This document shows, piece after piece, positions 1-11,640 of a stretch of 64,000 nt of DNA. The DNA lies in the NCBI RefSeq assembly GCF_040954645.1, contig NC_092804.1:94446862-94510861 (forward strand), in the 5' to 3' direction. The position numbers were made by a program, and so were the translations under genes. Position 1 is the first letter of the stretch, and each line of letters starts with the position of its first letter. The DNA comes from Diabrotica undecimpunctata. Taxonomy: Eukaryota > Arthropoda > Insecta > Coleoptera > Chrysomelidae. The notes beneath the pieces were generated by a model, which worked only from the letters and a program-made list of their open reading frames with translations, searched no databases and was not told the origin of the DNA.

Positions 1-525
1 AGTATTCTAAAGTTAAAACCAAGAACCAGATTTGACTTAATCAAACCCTCTGGCCATAGCAAATATGCTAAAGGTGGTTCACAAAATGCAGTCAGAGCTA
101 GAAAATTATTTAAATTGAATGAACCAGTTTATGTAAAAAATAAGCATACCAAGCTTTGGCAATGGGGTAAGGTTATGAAAATATTAAGTTATTGTACTTA
201 TTTGGTATAAGTTGGATCTCTTGTCAAATTTGTTCATGCAGACTCTTTTAGAAGTGATATGGGCGATCCATCTTATTCACATACCAATCAAGTATGTGAA
301 CCAGAACAAGAAATGTGTAGCAATGTTCCCAGTGTTCCTCCAATCTTAACAGTTGATTCCCCAAAAAGTGAGTTAACACCAATATCAGTGCCACCAAGTG
401 TTATATGTGAATGTAATCACATACCCAAAATGGCTTCTCCAAAAGTGACTTTAAAAAATAATGATACTCCAAAAATGTCTAGGTTTGGTAGAGTTATAAA
501 ACCAACTCGCAGGCTAGATCTTTAA
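1..525 (+). pseudogene. Ty3/gypsy pol, C-terminal end of integrase (broken)
   Basis: The reading frame is open from base 1, with one TAA at 208-210, and ends at 525. It carries the pattern found after the integrase core of gypsy elements: a basic start (LKPRTRFDLIKPSG), a KLFKLNEPVYVKN-like stretch resembling the GDKVLVRD segment, a tryptophan-containing strand (LWQWGKVMKIL), then a Ser/Pro-rich tail ending SRFGRVIKPTRRLDL. Tails of the RRPKRLDL type are common at the C-terminus of this family. RT, RNase H and the catalytic core lie outside the window. A purine-rich tract (about 527-545) and a TGTTGTG start follow directly, as expected for a polypurine tract and 3' LTR. The in-frame stop makes this copy inactive. 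The family call rests on pattern, not alignment. Confidence 0.7.
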
Positions 526-1695
526 TAAAAAAACAAGGAGAGAAATGTTGTGAATGTTGTCTGTGGCAACCAAAAAAAGAAGAATCATGACAGGCAGATG
601 TCAATGGTTGTTGATGTTGATATGTTCATGAATAAAGTTCTATTAATTAAAAATGTTTTTTAATTAAAATACATAACATAAATAACTCTCTGATTAAATG
701 TGTACACATAAAACCGTACTACAGAGTTGAAAGGGAGTATTTAAAAACTCAACCTGTAATTGACAATTAGTCCTTAAACGTTATTTAAAATTATTTTAAA
801 AAAATGACGGGTCTTTATTATTAGTCTAAGTAGTAGGATTTAAAGTTAAACAAAAAAAAAATAGTATATAAAGATTATTAAAATTGATAACAAGACTTAA
901 TACAAATTAGCTGTGTTCCACACTCTAAGGTGATCTTTCCAACTGGTTCCCTGAAGTTATTCAGGAAGTCTTATAGGGGACCTGGATCTCTGATGGAACA
1001 GCTCAGGGTGACGGCAGAGGTGCCAACCCAGTAGGGAATAACTCAATTTCTTTTCTAATATAATCCCCAACAAAAATAAAAATGATGAATTCTTGATTCT
1101 GGACTGAACTTCTGAAGTAGGCTAAAATAACATTTGTGTTAGCGTTTCTCCTTACTCTTAATAAAAAGTAGGGAAAAACACAAGGTTTGTTAACCTTGAA
1201 AGATACGATAAAAAAATTACTGGGAATAAAAAGCTTTAATGATTTTGTAAATAATGTGACGTTCGCATGGTTTGATAATATTTTAAGTAAAATGGATTGA
1301 TTAAATAGATAATTTTAAAAGAACGGTATAGGACAGAATATTTTTATAGATAGTCAGTCTTAATAGATATATAATTATATGTTTGTTTAAGGCCGGAAAG
1401 TAAAATAGAACTTGGACATATGATTTTATCTTATAAATTTCGATTTAGACGTAGAATATTTCTTAATGAAATGATGTGTTTTTATACTTTTTATTGATAA
1501 TTGAATCCACTTACCGGCTAAGAGTGGCTATAACTCAAATGGTATACACTAAAACAAACTAAAACTGTCTCATCTTCTTCCAAAAAAAATACTTTTCTTA
1601 AAACAAATTTAGCACAGCTCTTGCCGCCTACTTATTTTAGTTCAACGAACTTCCTTTGTCCAGAGTTGAGACCAGAATGCGCGCTAATTCTTACT
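526..1695. other. AT-rich stretch with putative start of a 3' LTR, no gene
   Basis: A purine tract at about 527-545 followed by a TGTTGTGAATG start near 546 fits a polypurine tract and LTR of the gypsy remnant just upstream, and an AATAAA lies near 630. I cannot fix the far LTR edge because no second copy is in the window. From about 700 to 1,695 I see no coding signal. Confidence 0.35.
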
Positions 1696-3550
1696 CATGG
1701 TACAATAAACACAAGGTATGATACATAATGTTCCAAAATCGGTTCGCGTCGCGCATGACGTAGTCAAGACCGCTTCTTCACGTAACATTTGAATGTAGTT
1801 GTATAGGAAAGACTTTTAATTTTAAGTGTTTTTATATAATTTGGCTAATTTAATTATAGTAATTATAAAGAAATGATAAAATTATGTTATTATAATATTT
1901 AAGCATAAATAAAATTTTGAAGTTAATTTAAATTTATTGATGTTTGGTACAGTTATTTTGTTAAGGTAGATATGCTTTATAAAACAAGTTTTAATTATCT
2001 TTTATTACACGTAGGTACAGGTTGATCAACTTATACTCCAGAGTTTGATATTTCAGATGTTTAAGAAGATAAAAAAAAGTGGTAATGAAGGTACACAAAA
2101 TTTGTATGTATATACTGTACTAAACAAAAATCAAAATAAACAATGATAAAGTCAACTTTATTTAGATCGGATGGGCTAGTTGGCCATCGAATATGAGTGT
2201 AGTAGTGAGGTCACACAATATTGCATAGACATCTTTTGTCATTTTCACACATAAAATTATCTTGGTATTGTTTAATAATGATAACATGATTTAACAAAGA
2301 AAAATATGTTATTTTGGAAGATGCTAAATTGATTTCCTCCGAAACAGGTCTTATTGCAAATTGCATAGCAGGCTGAGGCTAGTTTCTTACTTAACAAATC
2401 GATATGAAAGAACCATTCAAAATTGCTGACTAAAATAATAACAACAATTTTACAGTAACATGTTAAAAAACTTTAAACTGATATATTCATATGAATTCTG
2501 GTTCTTCGTTAATCTACAAAATGAAAGATATTATAATGGAGTTTTTTCTAGTTGCATAACTATGCACATCACTCAGTTTATCCAAATGTTTTTAAAAGCA
2601 CCTATTTTTAACACATAACAAACATTAAAAAATAGCGATGGTTGATGAAGAATAAAAATGAATTAATGCAGAGCTGGATGAATTACTGCAGAGCGCAGAT
2701 ATCGTTAGATTTGTAAAGTTAGAAAGACAGAACTGGCTTGGTCACTTAAAAAGAATGTCAGATAATCGAGCTATACAAGTAATCCAGAGATTAAAACCCA
2801 GTATATATCTAAATTATTTTTCTATTATAAAGTAGATGACTGTCAGTATTGAGTTACTTTAAAATATATTTATTATCTCATAACTTGCAATTTGCAGTGG
2901 TCACCATTGATAACCGATATTATTGTCGAACTTTTGTTTTTATACAAGCCTTCTATCTTACCGGTGTAAAGTCGTCTGAAGTCGTTATTTATTGTGTGTT
3001 GCGTTTGAACTAATTTGTGCCTTATTTTCATATTATTATATTGTTTGGTAAGTAAATTTTGCATATAATAATCGGTGGGTCATAGTAATGTGGATATTTT
3101 TTATTTTACTAAATTTAAAAATAAATAAATCTAAAATATCGTATTGAATTATAAATCAGATTTTTCTTTATTTTAATCTATTTTGTTTTTATTTCAGTAA
3201 AACTGCTTGGAAATGAGTGACAATAAATCAAAATACGCAAATCTACTACTATTTACCTATACAAAAAGAGTGCGTATATTATTAGTACATGTATGAAAAC
3301 AGAAATAAATATTTCGCCTGTGCCCTCAGAAAAAGTAAAGGTTTTACGCTACTGAAAATATATTTTTTATTCAATTATAACCAAAACAAAACATTTAAAA
3401 AAAAATTCAATCATTTTTTCACCATAATTTCAAAATTAATGTGTACGTTAAGCTGTAATAATGGGTTCGAGCGGTCTTGACTACGTCACACTCCTGGGCC
3501 AGCTGTCAAATGTCATGCGTAATATCATACCTTGTATTCATTCTATCATG
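1696..3550 (+). mobile_element. Non-autonomous TIR element 'CATGGTAC', copy 1
   Basis: The left end CATGGTACAATAAACACAAG and the inverse of the right end (CATGATAGAATGAATACAAG) form an imperfect terminal inverted repeat. It continues inward to a second matching block reading GACGTAGTCAAGACCGCT. The whole element recurs inverted at 32,552-36,192. Flanking 9-mers (ATTCTTACT and CTTGTTAGT) match at 6 of 9 positions, so the duplication is decayed. The interior holds a 63-codon minus-strand ORF (2,873-3,064) similar to one in copy 2, and a LINE scrap near 2,640-2,800. No transposase is visible. The terminal CA and 8-9 bp target would suit a P-like or MULE-like family; this is inference. Confidence 0.7.
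2640..2805 (+). pseudogene. LINE C-terminal scrap inside TIR element copy 1
   Basis: Translation gives a stretch like IVRFVKLERQNWLGHLKRMS. It belongs to the 'W-GHv-RM' motif downstream of RT in RTE-like and related LINEs. The same scrap, longer, lies in copy 2 (34,930-35,190, opposite strand). So the LINE sequence was already inside the TIR element before the two copies separated. Copy 1 lost about 190 bp at its 3' side, near 2,800. Confidence 0.55.
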
Positions 3551-4353
3551 CTTGTTAGTCGGATAAGAAGGTCTGCCTAAAACGGCCGCTGGGGTCGCTG
3601 TTTAATACCAACTTAAAAATTCAAAATTAAGAAATATTAATGGGATATGGATTTAAAAATTTTATTTAAAAATGTTTAAAACATTATTGAAGTGACGGAT
3701 TCGTTACAACACAAGCAACACATTCATGATTTGAAATATAACTATTATTAAACTTAGGTAAATTTTGTTAGATTTCTACATACATATAATCGAAAACGTG
3801 GCTTTACAAAAAGTGAGGTTACGAATATTGAAAATGCTGTCAGAATTATAGAATATAAATTACAATAAATGTACTCACCCCAAGAGAATTCTGCAGACCA
3901 TAAAATGAAGTTTAAAATAATTCCTACCTTATTTCTTTTATTTCTTTTATAAATTTCAAAAACAGGCAAAAAATTATATTCCCACTACGTTAGAAAAGGT
4001 GATTGACAGACAGTAGGAAGGGACTGCAATGAAGTTAGCACAGATGACATAGGACGTATGCCTATGATGGATTTAGCTCTTCTGTCAACATAGAACAGAA
4101 TATTTAGTCTACTGGGCAGAAAGAGAGAGGGCGAATATTTATTCTACCGGAAAGAAAGAGAAAGAGGGCGCCAACTACTTTTGTGAAGAAAAAATAGTAA
4201 AAACGAAACTTAAGGCAAAGGAATTAATAAAAATTAATAAAGAAATTAGAATAAAATAATTATTTAAATATAAATTACATATATGGGACAGACAAACCGA
4301 CGGATCCATAACCGTATTTACTAACATTATATATCAATCAAACATTCCGATAC
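3551..4353. other. No recognisable gene
   Basis: AT-rich sequence with short AG-rich runs (GAAAGAGAAAGAGGG near 4,140-4,170). I see no convincing coding signal or repeat edge in it. Confidence 0.4.
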
Positions 4354-4533
4354 TACTTCAGCCCTAGCCCATCATATTCAGATAGGTCACAAAATAGTTT
4401 TCGAAAAAGCAAAAACCATCGCTCCTATCCGCTCCTTAAAATTAAGAATCATTCGTGAAGCTATCGAAATTGGAAAACAGCCTAACAGCTTAAACACGCG
4501 CGATGACGCTGAACGACTGCCGGCAACATGACG
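4354..4533 (+). pseudogene. Penelope-like element, C-terminal GIY-YIG region fragment
   Basis: About 59 open codons end at TGA 4,531-4,533. They read SALAHHIQIGHKIVFEKAK and then IIREAIEIGKQPNSLNTRDD. This is the pattern of the last part of the GIY-YIG endonuclease of Penelope-like elements: a small-residue/His start, GH-I-F-KAK, then the REAIEI-K-PN-N-R-DG segment. The final tryptophan codon expected after PAT reads TGA. Reverse transcriptase is absent, so this is a 5'-truncated relic. Related bacterial and phage GIY-YIG enzymes lack this C-terminal arrangement. I judge the assignment fairly likely but only from motif memory. Confidence 0.6.
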
Positions 4534-4899
4534 ACCCCTGCTTCAGCGACCCCTTGCCCCAACCCACACCGCTCAGACCATATCAGCTCAGACCACGTCA
4601 GCGCATAGCGTTACAATACATCATGGTTACAATTACCATAGAAATTCTTGGGAAGGAACATCTATCTAGGGTTGTCAACTTTTTTTTTATTTAATTAATG
4701 GCTTTGAATAACTTGATCCATTCAGCCACGATAATGTATTTGACTACTTGAATTTGTTAATGATGTATTGACTTATTGTATTTGTTCAAAAAATAGTTCT
4801 TCGCATTCGCATTCGTAAATTAAAAATATAATGTAATCATCAGTATCACAAGAATCAGTAGATGGACAAAAAACCACACATTCATTATATATGTTACAA

Positions 4900-5230
4900 T
4901 TCTGTATAAATTTTGTTAATTTTTATTTAATTTTACTTAATTTTTCTATTTTTTATAATTTTATCTTATTTAAATTTATTTAATTTTATACAATTTAATT
5001 TAATTGTACTTATTCTTTCTTATTTTTTTAGTTTTATTTAATTCTTCTTAATTTTATTTTAATTTTATTTAATTTTATATAATTTTATTTAATTTTACTT
5101 TATTTTATTTTATTTTGTATAATTTTTTTTACATTTTTTGTAACTTTATATAGTTTTTTATAATTTTATTTATTTTTATTTGGTTTTATTAAATTGTACT
5201 TAACTTTATTTAATTTTATTTAAAGCCAAA
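4900..5230. repeat. Low-complexity (TTTTATTTAAT)-type tract
   Basis: A long irregular run of TTTTATTTAA, TTTTACTTAA and TTTTATATAA units with almost no G or C. It is a minisatellite-like low-complexity array without coding potential. Confidence 0.75.
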
Positions 5231-5600
5231 AGAAAAAAGATTGATTAGAATTATTTATTAATATAAGATTATTACTTAATTCTAGTTTTCTATTTCTAAT
5301 TTTTTTATTTATTTACTTTGAATATTAATTTGTTTTGTTGTATAATCCACTTCTGCAATAACTATGTGATATACTTGATTTAAAATGAATTTACGAATTT
5401 TTTGTAATTTGGCAACAATCTTAACTTAGATCTCTGACGTAGATAATGACGTGAATCGGGATTTATACTGTACCAACTGTACCTAAAAGAGAGGTCGTAC
5501 TTGTCAATTTTTTTTAAGCCTACGCCACCATTTACATTTTTGGCAGAAAGTGCATTGTTTAGATTACAGTATGTTGTTTATTTATTATTAATGTGTCTGT

Positions 5601-5860
5601 TAAGGTCCATTCCATCAGCTCGGGCATATTTTGACAGATTCATAGCTGGAAACCTACAACACAAAAGTTCCTATCTCACAGTATTAACAGCTTAAAAATA
5701 AACTTTTATTACAGTATTCTTTCACTGAAAAAAGAAGAATTATTACAAATAGTGGAAGTGTATACTAAACCCATAAAATTTTGGGTAGTATATATTTAAG
5801 AAATATATTTCAGTTGTTCTAATTTAACATACTCTACATAGTAAATATTTGTATTAATCA
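5601..5860 (+). repeat. Non-autonomous repeat family X, partial copy 1
   Basis: The run from CTCGGGCATATTTTGACAG through CCTACAACACA and TTTTGGGTAGTATATATTTA matches, in inverse orientation, the complete copy at 27,523-27,967. Similarity fades after about 5,860. The ORF starting at 5,501 is a by-product of this repeat and not a gene. Confidence 0.65.
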
Positions 5861-6210
5861 CTCTGTTTATTTTATTAAATGTAGAGTTATTGTGTATAAA
5901 ACAGAAATAATAATAATAAAAATTTTTAACTTTGAACTTTTTTGTACTTACACGCAAGTTTTATGACATGAATACCTAGCATAACAGAATGAATTGTTGG
6001 AAAATTACTAATCTTTGCTTTAATTTTTATAGTATCATGTATTTGCTTTGCTAAATCCTCTTTACATAGGGAAGTATACTTATTTTGTAAGACAATAAAA
6101 CCACAGTTTATGTTGATTCCATCCTATGAAAACGTCAACAATTAAGTATTCCTCATAGCATCCGTATTAAGGAATAAAAAACGGGTGTGGCAGTCCAGTG
6201 GGACTGCCGG

Positions 6211-6824
6211 TAGAAGTTATACTTCTATATACGCGTTCGTCGTTACAAATTTATATGGGAGTCAATCTGCACAATCATTACATATGTAATGTTACAGGTA
6301 AGAGAGAGCAGAAAGAGAAAAGGAATTAGGTATACAGGTATATGGTGCATCGTTTGCTGTATATAAACATTTGACCTGTAATAGGAGTATAGTAAGTAAA
6401 TAAAGGATTGAATCAATATTTTTATGAAAATACATATTTTTATTTTCATATATGTATAAAAGTAATTGAATTAAAAAAAAATTTTGTTTATTTTTATTCA
6501 TTATTTATTAATATAAAAATACAATGCAATATTCATAAGTATTTAAAAATGACAATATACATAACTTAATTACGCATATGTTTAATTTACCATGATAACA
6601 ATATTAATAAAAAAAATATTGTTTGGTGATACAACTATTGACAAAAATAATATTTAATTGTTGTTTGTTGTGTATATAAGTACTCATTTGAAATTTCTTG
6701 AGATATTTACAAGTTTTAATTTATAATTTAACATGCCCAACGAGGCTTGTTACTCCCGTGTAAATTTCCGATTCACTCCCGTGCAAATTTCCAAAGTCGA
6801 ACGCGCGTATAGAAGTATAACTTC
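6211..6824. mobile_element. Short TIR element with GAAGTTATACTTC ends
   Basis: The left end (TAGAAGTTATACTTCTA, itself a palindrome) and the right end (TAGAAGTATAACTTC) are inverted. Inward of both lie CGCG-containing and AAATTT..GGGAGT blocks. ACTCCCGTG-AAATTTCC occurs twice in tandem at the right end. A truncated relative sits at 20,930-21,065. No coding region is present and TA flanks only the left side, so the superfamily is unknown. A GGCAGTCC/GGACTGCC hairpin lies just outside, at about 6,189-6,208. Confidence 0.55.
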
Positions 6825-6954
6825 AAAAACCAACAACTCGGATTATGTTGTAAATTTTCATTTTATTTTAAAATTTAGCATTTTTGCGTATATTACATAT
6901 ATTTAATAAAATGAACGTGGGGTTTTTAAATATTTCAAAAATAAAAAAGTTAAT

Positions 6955-7035
6955 TCATATTGGGATTCGAACTCACATACATCAGCGTATGAACCAAACA
7001 CGTAAAACATTTGCCAATTAGACATGATACAAACG
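6955..7035 (-). other. tRNA-like B-box sequence, possible SINE head or tRNA relic
   Basis: On the minus strand a GAGTTCGAATCCCA box (pol III B-box consensus) follows at tRNA-like spacing a CTAATTGGCAAATG block that loosely resembles an A box. The T-stem does not pair well and no acceptor stem can be drawn, so it is not a working tRNA. Confidence 0.3.
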
Positions 7036-7137
7036 TATTTCAGTTCTCGGTCATACAGTGATTTATTGAGATTATTATTTTGAAATACAAAAGACTAAAA
7101 TAATTATGAACATTTAATAAATAATACAAAACATATC

Positions 7138-7140
<3 letters not shown>

Positions 7141-7213
<73 letters not shown>
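7141..7213. repeat. (AT)n microsatellite
   Basis: Uninterrupted AT dinucleotides. Confidence 0.98.
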
Positions 7214-7215
<2 letters not shown>

Positions 7216-8640
7216 TCTAGCGGTTAATGGGGGCTCCGTACTAAAACGGTATTATACTAACTCCAGGTGGATATACATCGTGTATATTATTATCTGGGTA
7301 GCGCTTTATGTAGACTCCGACCAACACGTCGGATTAAGTGGACTCCGTAATAGGTTAAAACACTTTTGGGATCCGTATACATTTCTTTGCGTACACAACT
7401 AAACTCCTCCGATGTTGCCAATAATTTGATTAGTCGTAGATTTGTAAATTTTACAGCAGGTACGTTTTGGAACTTCAAATTTATTTAAATATCAATCAAT
7501 TTAGTCATCGAGAAATTTCACAAATAGGTACTTGGTTAATGTAGTTAAATATTTTATGGTGGTTATTTATATTACTTGCTTTAATTATTTTCAAACTTAA
7601 AAAAGTATTTATTATAAACTTGGAAATGGCTAGTTTTCGTTTTATTTATTATTATTTTTTGTTAAAATGTATATGCACTTAAACATTTAGTCTCTAAATG
7701 TACTAACATCGAGTAGAGTAGTCGTGTAACAGTTTAAGAAAGTAGAAGCCCTTCGGTAGGATTATAATAAACTACATAAAATTAAAAGAAACTCTGTAAA
7801 CAGGAGATCTTTGTAATTTTTCAATTCCTGCAATTTATGAAGTGCAATATTTGTTTCATAAAGTAGTTAAATTTAAACTATAATAATTTATGGGAAGCGT
7901 TTAAAGAAGTAATCGCTAACCTTAATTAGAATACGGCACAATAAGAAGATGAAACTTACTGTATTTTTACTTATTATATTCACAAAAAGAATATCCAAAG
8001 TAAAATTTAACACGTTTTAATGGAGTTGTAGTGAAATTTGACTTCTTATTACGATACCGGATCCTGTAAAATTTTAAATACATTAAATCTCCCGTAAATT
8101 ATTAAACTTACTCTTAGAATAAAATAACAAACTTCTTAGTAATTAGGTACAATATATCGTTCACAATTATCTGATAATGTGTAGGTGTCAAGATTGCACG
8201 GTCATGTGCCATAAGGTTTCATCTTTCATATAAACATCGATAGTTTTTAACTTTGGGTGTATTTGATTCCACCATGCTGTAACCGATCCAACTTGAAAAG
8301 TGTTATTTTACATAAAATTAGCACGTTGACCCTATTAATGACCTATAAATATACATTGTTAAAAATTGTATACATTTATCAATTTAAAACGTTCTTTGTC
8401 GTCTTCTGATCTTCATCTCCATTCGTTCCTAATTAAGCACATGTTATCCACAGGATACCTCTCTCATTTTTAAATCATTACTCTTTTTGCCTTTTGCCAT
8501 GGTTATCTTTATTTTGTTTATTCATATCGTTTTTACTCATAACAAATATTGGGTAGATTATTGTATCATTAAACTTTCTCCTTATGTCCGTATCATATAA
8601 GTTGTCTAGTTATTTTAGCGTATATAATGTCGTATGTTAA
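7214..8640. other. No recognisable gene
   Basis: Unique-looking AT-rich sequence. ORFs here are short and show no family motif. A CTCCG word recurs near 7,235-7,350, and similar words flank the (AT)n tract at 17.6 kb. Confidence 0.4.
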
Positions 8641-9700
8641 TTCCATTTTGTTTAACAATAAAACAGCAAAACTTCTACAAACTTATTTCTATCTTATCAC
8701 TACAGCTGTTTCGGAGAGTGCCTTTCTAAAGTCTCAAGTTTCTCGAATCCATCAATCATCCATTGTATTTCTTATACTTTCATTTAAATCCTCTCCAATC
8801 AAAGATTTTGAAGCAGCTTTGCTCCATAGTCCATTTTTGTTTCTTTTTGTCACTGTTTCTCCTTTCTCTTCCTGCAATCAAATGAAATGTTCATTTTTTG
8901 AGATATGATTGGATGTTTTCTCTCCATTGTATACTGACATGCCCAAGTGGCATTCTTTTGTGCTAACTTCCTTTCACACCCGTTCTACAAGTTTGACATC
9001 TTGGCGTCTCTGCACGTGTCCGATATACCTTAAGGGATTTATTTTCCTGAACAATATCGTTATGCGAGCTTTCTTTATTCAGTATGTTTTCTTATTCTAT
9101 ACGGATTTGTAGCGATATGATAATGAGTTCTGAAGCTATTTTCTTGTGGCATTTTAAAGTAATTACTATTTAAATGGGAATAAGCCACAATTAAAGCTTA
9201 AAGTTAGTTTATTGACGTTTCAATTTCCACTTCGGAAATCGTTCTCAAAATACAAACATTAGTGAGAATGATTTCCGAAGTGGAAATTGAAACGTCAATA
9301 AACTAACTTTAACCTCTAATTGTTGCTTATTCCCATTTAAATAGTAGTTATGATAATGGGGTTAAATAAAAATTTCTGATTATTTTCCTTTCAAATATTC
9401 GGAGTGCTTCCTTATTTGTTTTAGTCATTCTCCATGACTCACATCCATGTATTAAAATAGGTCTGAAGTTTGAATTATGCTCTGTATTTCTTTAGTGGCA
9501 TTATTATTAACCGTGATTAGTGATCTAAGATATTTAAAGTGTTCCATACTTTCAAAATTGTAGTTGTTGACTTTAATGTTTTTTCTAAATTTATTGAATT
9601 GGTTGATTGGTTTTCTGTTGATTCGCTTGTATTTGGTTTTCATTTCGTTGATTTTAAGTCAAACATTTTTTGTGCTCTCTTCACTTTATTGAAGTTTGTG
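8641..9700 (-). pseudogene. Degenerate LINE RT thumb and C-terminal region, copy A
   Basis: Read on the minus strand from 9,700, the sequence encodes MEHFKYLRSLITVNNNATKE, the conserved FkYLGs-iT-n---EI segment just after RT in RTE-like and related LINEs. Further on it encodes GHVQRRQDVKLVERV and then KECHLGMSVYNGEKTSNHIS. Several stops and frame changes break it. A 223-bp palindromic element (9,126-9,348) splits it. A second, shorter copy of the same region lies at 11,641-12,238 in the same orientation. The plus-strand ORFs here are antisense shadows. Confidence 0.6.
9126..9348. mobile_element. 223-bp palindromic (hairpin) MITE with 10-bp target duplication
   Basis: TATGATAATG occurs at 9,116-9,125 and again at 9,349-9,358. 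The related LINE copy at 11.8 kb has this site only once, which proves an insertion. Most of the insert is one hairpin with arms of about 85 nt (ATTTAAATGGGAATAAGC... and its inverse) around a loop of about 15 nt containing AAATACAAACATTAG. The block TTTCCACTTCGGAAATCGTT lies next to the loop. No coding capacity. Confidence 0.75.
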
Positions 9701-10078
9701 GACGGAAGACTTTCTCATTAGGGTTATGAGTTCTATATCATTAGCATATGCTAGGAGTGCTTTGTCCCTTGGGCCGTTAATGGATAACATCTTAAATAGG
9801 CGTTATTTCTATTTTAGTAAGCTGTTCATTAATTTTTTGATTATTGGAATCGAGAATCTGTATTTTATTCGACTGTTTTATAACACAGAGTTTCTTGGAG
9901 CATATTTTCATCTTAGGTTTCCAGTATCATTATTACAAGGATTTTGCTGGATATGGACATAGTGAACCCGGTGGTATGTACATGATGTTTTTATAACCAA
10001 CGTTCAAAAATTTTTCTTACTGTAAATTTATGATTATTTTACTAGGAAATATAGTGTTGTTTAATAATAATAAAGTTC
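9701..10078. other. No recognisable gene
   Basis: Ordinary AT-rich DNA. The short ORFs at 9,696-9,962 show no motif. Confidence 0.35.
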
Positions 10079-10088
10079 AAGCAACAAT

Positions 10089-10435
10089 ATACAGACGAAT
10101 GTTGAGGATTCCATGGATACAAAGAGTTACTAATGTTGAGGTACTTCGTCGCATGTGTAAACAAAAAGAATTACTAAGAATAATCAAAGAGAGGAAAATG
10201 CAATACTTGGGTCATGTGCTGAGAGGCGAAAGATATGAATTACTTCAAGTTATACTGGAAGGAAAAGTACAGGGCAAAAGATCAGTAGGAAGACGCCAGA
10301 ACTCGTGGCTGAAAGACCTGAGGAGATGGTTCGACCGCTCATATGCAGAGATCTTTCGCGCAGCAGTTTCCAAAACTACAATTGCCATTTGGATCGCCAA
10401 CCTTCAAAAGGAGACGGCGCAATGAGAAGAAGAAG
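10089..10435 (+). mobile_element. 5'-truncated LINE 3' end with (GAA)n tail and 10-bp TSD
   Basis: AAGCAACAAT stands at 10,079-10,088 and at 10,436-10,445, flanking an insert that ends in AATGAGAAGAAGAAG. The insert is one open frame, with the pattern IYRRMLRIPW, NVEVLRRM, YLGHVLRGERYELL, GKRSVGRRQNSWLKDLRRWF and ending ETAQ. This is the post-RT C-terminal region of a LINE, including the GHvlR and GRR--SWL-DLR motifs. Truncated 5' ends, tail repeats and target duplications are the signature of target-primed reverse transcription. A 91-bp tail of apparently the same family lies at 24,582-24,672. Confidence 0.82.
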
Positions 10436-10445
10436 AAGCAACAAT

Positions 10446-10980
10446 TCCTATATGCATTAACTCGGTAATGATAATTCTGCTCCCCGATACCAAGTAGCAG
10501 TCCCGAAAACATTAAAACTGCTACACTCATGCTTCCAATTATCCAACGATTAGCCAGTCCAGTACTATACGCCTTATTATGGTACTGATATTGCTGCTGC
10601 CCCTCATGAGTGAATAGAATATGCAAGGAAGGTTTTGGCAATTTAATAGGATTTTGTGTGTTAGAATATTATTTTTCCGAGAAAGTGAAGAATATCAATT
10701 TGCTATCCGGATTTAATCCATAAATTATTAGAATGCTATAAAATAATGATATTAGCATAAAAAAATGGTCTAATAGTCAGTAATAAAGCATATAAATGTT
10801 CTTTAACATACAAAATAGATGACGTAGAGTAGGGCATAACGTAACAATAGACCCATATAATTTTAAAGGATTGCAACATTTTAGATATCGTAGATAACGT
10901 TGTAACATAAGAAATAAAAGGGAATATTCAGGTAGCTAACTGATGTATATATAACTCTTATAATACTTTTAAATTCAGAG
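10446..10980. other. No recognisable gene
   Basis: AT-rich sequence, including a shadow ORF on the minus strand. Nothing with a family motif. Confidence 0.35.
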
Positions 10981-10989
10981 GTCTAATAC

Positions 10990-11290
10990 GACTTTCTTAA
11001 ATCAGGATATATAAAACAGTGATTAAACCAGTGCTAATGTGTGGATATGTGGCCAGAACGCTAACAAAACAATGTACGTAAAACTCAGGTACTGATTAGA
11101 TCAGGATTGCTAGAAAAGCCATCAGAAGTATTTACCGACTTACAAAGGTCCGCGTACTAACCAATACCGAACGGAACTAAAGCCAAGGCCAAACACATAT
11201 ATAAAGACAACGTCGTGTAAGAAGCTAAATCTCAATGCTAAAGTTGCGCTGGCTATATCCAAAGGCTCTATAATAACTACATTGCCAAGT
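10990..11290 (+). pseudogene. Degenerate LINE fragment (post-RT region)
   Basis: With several stops, the translation retains IYKTVIKPVLMCG followed by RIARKAIRSIYRLTK. This matches the IYkTiIrPvltYGsETWtl segment of RTE-like and related LINEs. It is plainly dead. Too short to place in a family. Confidence 0.5.
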
Positions 11291-11640
11291 TAAATTGGGA
11301 GGATGCCTCAAGAGAAAAAATGCCTTTAGGACTTCCAAAAATGAAGGGGGAAGGTAACATGAGGTCAGATTTAGGAATAATGAGACTATCTACCGACCCA
11401 TCATATTTATCAACACATGCCTGTTCAACTACCTGCTATCCTACCTATAGTCAATACTCATCTGTTGGGGACTATCAAATCAATTACATGTAATCAAACA
11501 AACCAGGCTTAAAAAAAGTTATCTCAGGAAAGGCACTTTTAAAACGTTATTTACGTTACTTATTAAAATTTAAATTTTTAATGAAAAATAAAAGATTAGC
11601 CATTTGTTATGGGGTTCAGAGAAGAACCTTCACGATGTTA

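Noticed and set aside
2873..3064. Conserved small protein in the CATGGTAC elements
   Set aside because: Similarity between copies extends equally through non-coding parts, so there is no sign the ORF itself is selected.
4503..4694. ORF with Pro/Gln-rich sequence after the Penelope fragment
   Set aside because: Different frame from the Penelope codons, no motif, and overlaps its end; likely chance.
6955..7035. Possible tRNA gene on the minus strand
   Set aside because: Only the B-box is convincing; T-stem and acceptor stem do not pair, so I list it only as a tRNA-like sequence.
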